Positions 21,771-26,052 of a stretch of 26,052 nt of DNA are shown here, one piece after another. The notes under the pieces are model-generated. The model was not told the DNA's origin. It searched no databases and saw nothing but the letters and a program-made list of their open reading frames with translations. The DNA comes from an uncultured Clostridia bacterium (GTDB lineage Bacteria > Bacillota > Clostridia > Oscillospirales > CAG-272): assembly GCA_947624945.1 (NCBI GenBank), contig CANQMJ010000016.1, positions 1 through 26,052 of the forward strand. Reading direction: 5' to 3'. Made by a program: the position numbers and the translations under genes. Position 1 is the stretch's first letter; every line of letters begins with the position of its first letter.

Positions 21771-24044
21771 ATGGAAGAAACGCACGTAACAAACGCCGAC
21801 TTCATGCACAACCGCGAGCTTGACGAGGGTGAGCTTCTGCTCGTCGAGTCCGCAGTCCCCGACGGGGAGCGGTTCGTGTTCGTGCTGTCGACAGACCTGA
21901 ACAAGAAGAGCCGGTACGCGGTGAATTATCTGGCCGCCACCGACACCGCCCTTTACTCGGTCGACGAGGAGGGCGAGAGTGAGCGCGTCCCATATGAGTC
22001 GATAGAGCGCTGCTATGTCAAGCGCAACTACGGCAACGCTGTATTTATAATTAAAGAAGCGAACGGACGCAGCCGAAACTTTTCCCGCTTCACGTACACG
22101 TCGGCGTCGATATTCGACGCGGCGGCTCAGTTTGCCGAGACGATGGCGGAGGGCGAGACGGGACTTCACGACGCGCAGGCTGTCGTGGAGGCGGCGCTTG
22201 AGAGGCGGCGGTCGTACTGCCCCAAGTGCGGACGCGCGCTGTCGCGTCCGGGCGCCGAGTGCATATACTGCCAGTCGAAGCACAAGCTCGTCAAGAAGGT
22301 GGCGAAGTACGTATTGCCGCACAAGTATGTGCTGCTCGTGTGCCTCGTTTTGTCGGGCGTCACGACGGCGACTGCGATGCTGCCGCCGTACATGACGAAG
22401 ACGCTCGTCGACGACGTTTTGCCGAACGGCAACAAGCCGGGGCTGAACACGGTCGTTATAATGCTTCTGTTTGCGTACATACTGCAATACGGGATAGGCA
22501 TGATACGTTCGTATCTCTTGCGCGTATGCGGCGACAGGATCGTGCGCGACTTGCGTTCGGACGTTTACCGTCAGGCGCAGTATCTGCCGATGAGGTTCTA
22601 CGACAAGACGTCGACGGGTTCGGTCATAAACCGCATAAGCGGCGACACCTCGACTATCCAGGCGTTCATGCTCCGCGTGACGCAGGAAGTCGTCGTGCAG
22701 CTGTTCACGCTCGTCGGCATCGTCGTGATAATGATGTCGATGAACTGGCAGCTCACGCTTTTGTCGCTTATACCGGTGCCGTTCGTCGTCATGGGTTCGC
22801 GCATATTCGGGCGCAAAATACGCCCCTATTACCGCAAGATATGGCGGCGCTGGAGCGCGGTCACGTCTATTTTGACCGATTCGCTGCCCGGCATACGTAT
22901 TATCAAGAGCTTCACGAACGAGAAGGAAGCGACGGAGAATTTCGACCATTACAACGAGGAATGGCTGAAAACGGACATCAAGTCGGCGCGCATTACGATC
23001 GCGTTCCCGCAGATAGTGTCGTTTGTCATCACGATGGGTTCGCTTCTGATATGGGCGGTCGGAGGAAGGCTCGTTATTGAAAGTCCCGACTTCATCACCG
23101 CCGGCGACCTCGTCGCGTTCATTTCGTACACGTCGATGTTCTACGGTCCCGTCAACTTCTTCGCGAACTTCAACGATTCGTATCAGAGCACGCTCGCTGC
23201 CGCCGAGCGCATACTCGACATCATCGACGCCGAGCCCGAGAACAACGCGGGCGAGGGCAAAACGCTCGAGCATATGGACGGCAAGATAGAGTTTAAGAAC
23301 GTCAGCTTCTCGTTCGACCGCTCGAAGAAGGCGCTGTCGAACGTGACGTTCACGATAGAGCCCGGCGACGTCGTCGGTATCGTCGGTACGACGGGTTCGG
23401 GCAAGTCGACGCTGATAAATCTGCTCATGCGCTTCTACGACGGCTATGACGGCGAGATACTCATGGACGGCGTCGACATAAGGCAGATAGATATGGAATA
23501 TTACCGCTCGCAGATAGGATACGTCCAGCAGGAGCCGATGATGTTCCACGACACGATATTCAACAACATCTCGTACGGTACGCCGAACGCGAGCGTCGAG
23601 GAGGTCATGCACGCCGCCGACGTCGCTAACGCGCATCAGTTCGTGGCGAGGATGCCGGACGCGTACGACACGGTTCTCGGCGAGCGCGGCACGGGTCTTT
23701 CTGGCGGCGAGCGTCAGCGTTTGTCTATCGCGAGAGCGGTGCTCAAAAATCCGAGCGTGCTGTTCTTCGACGAGGCTACGGCGTCCGTCGACAGTGAGAC
23801 GGAGAATCTGATACAGACCGCTATCGAGCGTCTCATATCGGGGCGCACGACGATAATGATAGCGCACAGACTGTCGACGCTCCGCCGCGCGAACAAGATA
23901 ATCGTCGTCGACAAGGGCGAGATACTCGAGATGGGCACGCCCGAGGAACTTCTCGCCAAGAAGGGCAAGTACTGGCGTCTCGTCGAGATACAGACGATGT
24001 CGGACAAGGTCGCGGCGAGCAAGGCGGAAGAAAGGTTTGAGTGA
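21771..24044 (+). CDS. ABC exporter with N-terminal PH-like extension and zinc ribbon
   Basis: This 757-residue half-transporter joins a six-helix exporter domain (about 175-500) to an ATPase domain (about 505-745). Walker A is GTTGSGKST (near 540), signature LSGGERQRLSIARA, Walker B VLFFDEATASVDSET, and the H-loop lies in MIAHRLST. Ahead of the membrane part is a soluble region of about 145 residues and a zinc ribbon CPKC...CIYC (C150, C153, C164, C167), absent from common exporters. It would work as a homodimer or with its neighbour; the substrate is unknown. ATG 21771 is the first start after the promoter, with GGAAAG upstream. The stop overlaps the GTG of the DUF1854-like gene, which occurs with transporters of this type. 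Confidence 0.88.
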   Translation: MEETHVTNADFMHNRELDEGELLLVESAVPDGERFVFVLSTDLNKKSRYAVNYLAATDTALYSVDEEGESERVPYESIERCYVKRNYGNAVFIIKEANGRSRNFSRFTYTSASIFDAAAQFAETMAEGETGLHDAQAVVEAALERRRSYCPKCGRALSRPGAECIYCQSKHKLVKKVAKYVLPHKYVLLVCLVLSGVTTATAMLPPYMTKTLVDDVLPNGNKPGLNTVVIMLLFAYILQYGIGMIRSYLLRVCGDRIVRDLRSDVYRQAQYLPMRFYDKTSTGSVINRISGDTSTIQAFMLRVTQEVVVQLFTLVGIVVIMMSMNWQLTLLSLIPVPFVVMGSRIFGRKIRPYYRKIWRRWSAVTSILTDSLPGIRIIKSFTNEKEATENFDHYNEEWLKTDIKSARITIAFPQIVSFVITMGSLLIWAVGGRLVIESPDFITAGDLVAFISYTSMFYGPVNFFANFNDSYQSTLAAAERILDIIDAEPENNAGEGKTLEHMDGKIEFKNVSFSFDRSKKALSNVTFTIEPGDVVGIVGTTGSGKSTLINLLMRFYDGYDGEILMDGVDIRQIDMEYYRSQIGYVQQEPMMFHDTIFNNISYGTPNASVEEVMHAADVANAHQFVARMPDAYDTVLGERGTGLSGGERQRLSIARAVLKNPSVLFFDEATASVDSETENLIQTAIERLISGRTTIMIAHRLSTLRRANKIIVVDKGEILEMGTPEELLAKKGKYWRLVEIQTMSDKVAASKAEERFE

Positions 24045-24613
24045 CGGCTATGAGCGATAAGACCGAAACGATGGCCACAAACGAGACGGAACCTGTGTCG
24101 CCTCCCATCGAGGAGGAGATAGCGCGCGAGCGCATCTACATCGACGGCGATGAAGCGCATTTCGAGCGCGTCGATATAACGAACGTCGACGTGAATCTGT
24201 TCGACGGCAGGCGGTTCGAGCATTTGGAGCCGCGCAGGCTGTTCCCGCGCACGGGACTCGAGCGGTACATCACACTGCTCGACGACGACGGAAACGAGGT
24301 CGCGGTCATAAGAAATCTTGCATCGCTGCCGGCGGAGGAGAGACGCGTTATCGAGATGTGTCTTGACGAGTACTATCACGTACCGCATATAACGAAGATA
24401 ACGGGCAGTCTTGAGAAGTTCGGCGTCATAAAGTTCTTCTGCGAGACGGACCGCGGCGACTGCACGATAGAGGTGCGAAACATAGTGCATCAGATAAAGC
24501 TGATGTACGGCATACGCGTGATGTTCCTCGACAACGACGACAACCGCTATGAGATACCCGACATAAGAAAGCTCGACAGAAAGAGCATGTCATACCTGAA
24601 CGATTACCTATAA
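24041..24613 (+). CDS. DUF1854-like partner of the ABC exporter
   Basis: This 190-residue soluble protein has an acidic N-terminal 35 residues and a compact domain with ALEPRRLFPRTGLERYITLLDDDGNE-type sequence (about 55-90) and a C-terminal VRNIVHQIKLMYGIRVMFLDNDDNRYEIPD. This resembles DUF1854, a domain described at the end of, or beside, ABC transporters, with proposed ligand binding. The GTG at 24041 overlaps the transporter stop; an ATG at 24050 is an equally possible start, and GAAAGG at 24031-24036 could serve either. The four-base overlap and the known association make it a probable accessory subunit. Its molecular role is not known. Confidence 0.75.
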   Translation: MTAMSDKTETMATNETEPVSPPIEEEIARERIYIDGDEAHFERVDITNVDVNLFDGRRFEHLEPRRLFPRTGLERYITLLDDDGNEVAVIRNLASLPAEERRVIEMCLDEYYHVPHITKITGSLEKFGVIKFFCETDRGDCTIEVRNIVHQIKLMYGIRVMFLDNDDNRYEIPDIRKLDRKSMSYLNDYL

Positions 24614-24639
24614 TAATACGCCGGAACGGGGATAAAGAA

Positions 24640-24966
24640 ATGAAACTATTACTTGCGATCGTGAACAATGACGACAGCGCGAGGGCGTCTGCGGCTCTGA
24701 CCGAGCACGGCTTTTTCGTGACAAAGCTGTCGACGACGGGCGGTTTTCTGATGGTGGGCAATACGACGCTGCTTATCGGGACCGAGGACGGGAAAGTGGA
24801 CGAGGTCAAAAAGATTTTGAAGAAGTACTGCACGACGAGAAAGCAGGCGCCGTCTCCGACGGATTCTCTCGGACGCGGTCTGCGTCAGGCGAGTCTGCCG
24901 ACGGAGGTGTCGGTGGGCGGTGCGACCGTGTTCGTGCTCAACGTCGAGGACACAATGAAAATATGA
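24640..24966 (+). CDS. PII-like cyclic-di-AMP receptor (DarA/PstA family)
   Basis: The 108-residue protein is a PII-like trimer subunit that binds cyclic di-AMP in Bacillota. Landmarks are MKLLLAIVNNDDS, the T-loop start KLSTTGGFL, the binding segment MVGNTTLLIG, and the C-terminal strand GATVFVLNVEDT. Length is typical. The downstream output of DarA is not established even in Bacillus. It follows the DUF1854-like gene by 26 nt, with GGGGATAAAG before the ATG, so it may be cotranscribed with the exporter pair; in Bacillus it sits near tmk instead. A hairpin terminator follows the stop. Confidence 0.92.
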   Translation: MKLLLAIVNNDDSARASAALTEHGFFVTKLSTTGGFLMVGNTTLLIGTEDGKVDEVKKILKKYCTTRKQAPSPTDSLGRGLRQASLPTEVSVGGATVFVLNVEDTMKI

Positions 24967-24986
24967 GTAATGCCGTGCATCGGCAA

Positions 24987-25018
24987 AAATCGGCGCTTCC
25001 GCAAGGAAGCGCCGATTT
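24987..25018. terminator. Bidirectional hairpin terminator between darA-like gene and lysA
   Basis: Bases 24987-25000 pair perfectly with 25005-25018 around a GCAA loop. On the - strand a T5 tract extends the stem, so it is a good lysA terminator. On the + strand the stem ends in TTT followed by GTGCTTTG, which is weaker but usable for the convergent receptor gene. Confidence 0.8.
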
Positions 25019-25040
25019 GTGCTTTGTATGTATTGTCACA

Positions 25041-26052
25041 TTACACGTCGAGTCTCACAAGGTCGTCGTATGTCTCGCGGCGTATAACCGGCGTGACCTC
25101 GCCGTTTTCCTTTACGGCGACGACGGCGGGACGCGGTATGCGGTTGTAGTTGCTTGCCATCGAGTAGTTGTACGCGCCGGTCACGAGCACGGCGAGTATG
25201 TCGCCGCGGCGCGGCGTCGGAAGCGGTACGTTTTCCTGTATCAAGTCTCCGCTCTCGCAGCATCTGCCCGCAACGGTGCCTACGAAGTCGTCGACGTCGC
25301 GCATACGCGACGCCAGTTTCACCGTGTAATCGGACTGATAGAGCGCGTAGCGCGGATTGTCCGGCATGCCGCCGTCGATGGAGACGTAGCTCTTAAAGCC
25401 CGGTATGACCTTCGTGCCGCCGACCGTGTACAGCGTCAGGCACGAATCGGCGACTATGCTGCGTCCCGGCTCCATAAGTATGCGCGGCATTTTGACGCCG
25501 CTTTTCTTTACCTCCGCACGGATAAAGGACGCGATGCGCTCGATGAAATCGGCGTAGTCGAGCTCGGGCTGCGACTCAATATAGCGCACGCCGAAGCCGC
25601 CGCCGAGATTGAGTATATCCGCCTCATAGCCGAACGTGTCGCGCGCGTGGACTATGTACTTTATCATCAGCCGCGCCGCGTCGCAGAACGGCGTCACGTC
25701 GAATATCTGCGAGCCGATGTGGCAGTGGAAACCGTCGAGGCGCACATTGCGCTTACCGAGCGTATACGCAACGGCGCCGTCCGCCTGTCCCGTCTCGATG
25801 GCGATGCCGAATTTGCTGTCGACCTTGCCCGTCGTTATCGCCGCGTGCGTGTGCGGGTCGATGCCGGGCGTCAACCGCAAGAGTATCGGTTGCACGATGC
25901 CGCGCGAGCGCGCTATCTCGTCGATTCTGTCAAGCTCGACCATGTTGTCGACGACGATGTGACCGACGCCGCACTCTATCGCGTATTCGATGTCGGAGTC
26001 TGTCTTGCTGTTGCCGTGGAGGAACGCGTTCGACACGTCAAATCCTGCCGAA
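25041..26052 (-). CDS. lysA: Diaminopimelate decarboxylase LysA (5' end beyond the window)
   Basis: LysA decarboxylates meso-diaminopimelate to lysine using PLP. About 337 residues of the C-terminal part are present; the frame stays open to the right edge, so the start and the PLP-lysine region lie outside. Visible family motifs, in order, are AFLHGNSKTD, HCHIGSQIFD (phosphate and substrate contacts), LGGGFGVRY, ILMEPGRSIVA, GRCCESGD (active-site cysteine region) and the C-terminal YNYSMASNYNR (substrate contacts). The internal GTG at 26036 is not the start, because upstream codons continue the family sequence (SAGFDVSNAFLHG). It is the only minus-strand gene here and converges on the c-di-AMP receptor gene. 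Confidence 0.95.
   Translation of the reverse strand, partial: SAGFDVSNAFLHGNSKTDSDIEYAIECGVGHIVVDNMVELDRIDEIARSRGIVQPILLRLTPGIDPHTHAAITTGKVDSKFGIAIETGQADGAVAYTLGKRNVRLDGFHCHIGSQIFDVTPFCDAARLMIKYIVHARDTFGYEADILNLGGGFGVRYIESQPELDYADFIERIASFIRAEVKKSGVKMPRILMEPGRSIVADSCLTLYTVGGTKVIPGFKSYVSIDGGMPDNPRYALYQSDYTVKLASRMRDVDDFVGTVAGRCCESGDLIQENVPLPTPRRGDILAVLVTGAYNYSMASNYNRIPRPAVVAVKENGEVTPVIRRETYDDLVRLDV

Noticed and set aside
21765..23867. 700-residue open frame on the minus strand
   Set aside because: It lies entirely opposite the ABC exporter, is rich in Arg/His as expected of the antisense of GC-rich coding DNA, and shows no family motif.

Overview
The window looks like a chromosomal segment of an uncultured-type, GC-rich Clostridia (Bacillota). 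The evidence is a DnaD plus DnaC/DnaI-type helicase-loading pair, a YwlE-type arginine phosphatase, a PII-like cyclic-di-AMP receptor (DarA/PstA family), a CtpE/Exp7-type P-type ATPase, and rnf genes in the clostridial C-D-(G)-E-A order. Genes are packed with ATGA/GTGA overlaps. Isoleucine is mostly ATA or ATC although the coding DNA is GC-rich. I cannot name the genus. I see no tRNA, rRNA, CRISPR array, transposase or phage gene.

Layout. 1-373: noncoding DNA with a perfect hairpin and copy A of an intergenic repeat. 374-4844: housekeeping genes on the + strand (dCMP deaminase, YwlE-like phosphatase, RimI, TsaD, DnaD-like, DnaC/DnaI-like). 4845-5313: a promoter with a short terminated transcript (candidate small RNA), then a second promoter and a structured leader. 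5314-9375: a complete polyamine ABC importer potABCD, whose PotD has both a lipobox and a C-terminal membrane helix. 9376-10064: noncoding DNA with two long perfect hairpins, repeat copy B and a consensus extended -10 promoter. 10065-14220: a divergent Rnf-like operon. 14288-19054: P5C dehydrogenase, Sfp-type phosphopantetheinyl transferase, cytidylate-kinase-like protein, a secreted or lipid-anchored ComEC-like metallo-beta-lactamase-fold protein, and a GH10 xylanase without a signal peptide. 19108-21636: P-type ATPase. 21699-24613: a consensus promoter driving an ABC exporter with an N-terminal extension and zinc ribbon, followed by a DUF1854-like partner. 24640-24966: c-di-AMP receptor. 25041-26052: lysA on the - strand, cut by the window edge, facing the rest across a shared hairpin terminator.

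The most unusual part is the Rnf-like operon. It has recognisable RnfC, RnfD, RnfE and RnfA homologues in intact overlapping frames behind a near-perfect promoter, yet most of the redox wiring of a canonical Rnf complex is missing. RnfC has lost the glycine-rich flavin/NADH segment. The RnfG slot holds a one-helix protein with a Thr/Glu/Pro repeat stalk and no SGAT flavinylation motif. Three of the four cysteines expected to hold the RnfA/RnfE [2Fe-2S] cluster are replaced. No rnfB follows. The two [4Fe-4S] motifs of RnfC are kept. This suggests a repurposed membrane complex rather than ordinary ferredoxin:NAD+ oxidoreductase, although decay or a paralogue of a full Rnf elsewhere in the genome is possible.

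A second signal is the pair of noncoding regions (1-256 and 9718-9910) that share an ordered set of motifs: a long palindrome, then a conserved 49-nt core, then small hairpins followed by GAAAAGTGTGG-like sequence. They look like copies of one structured intergenic element.
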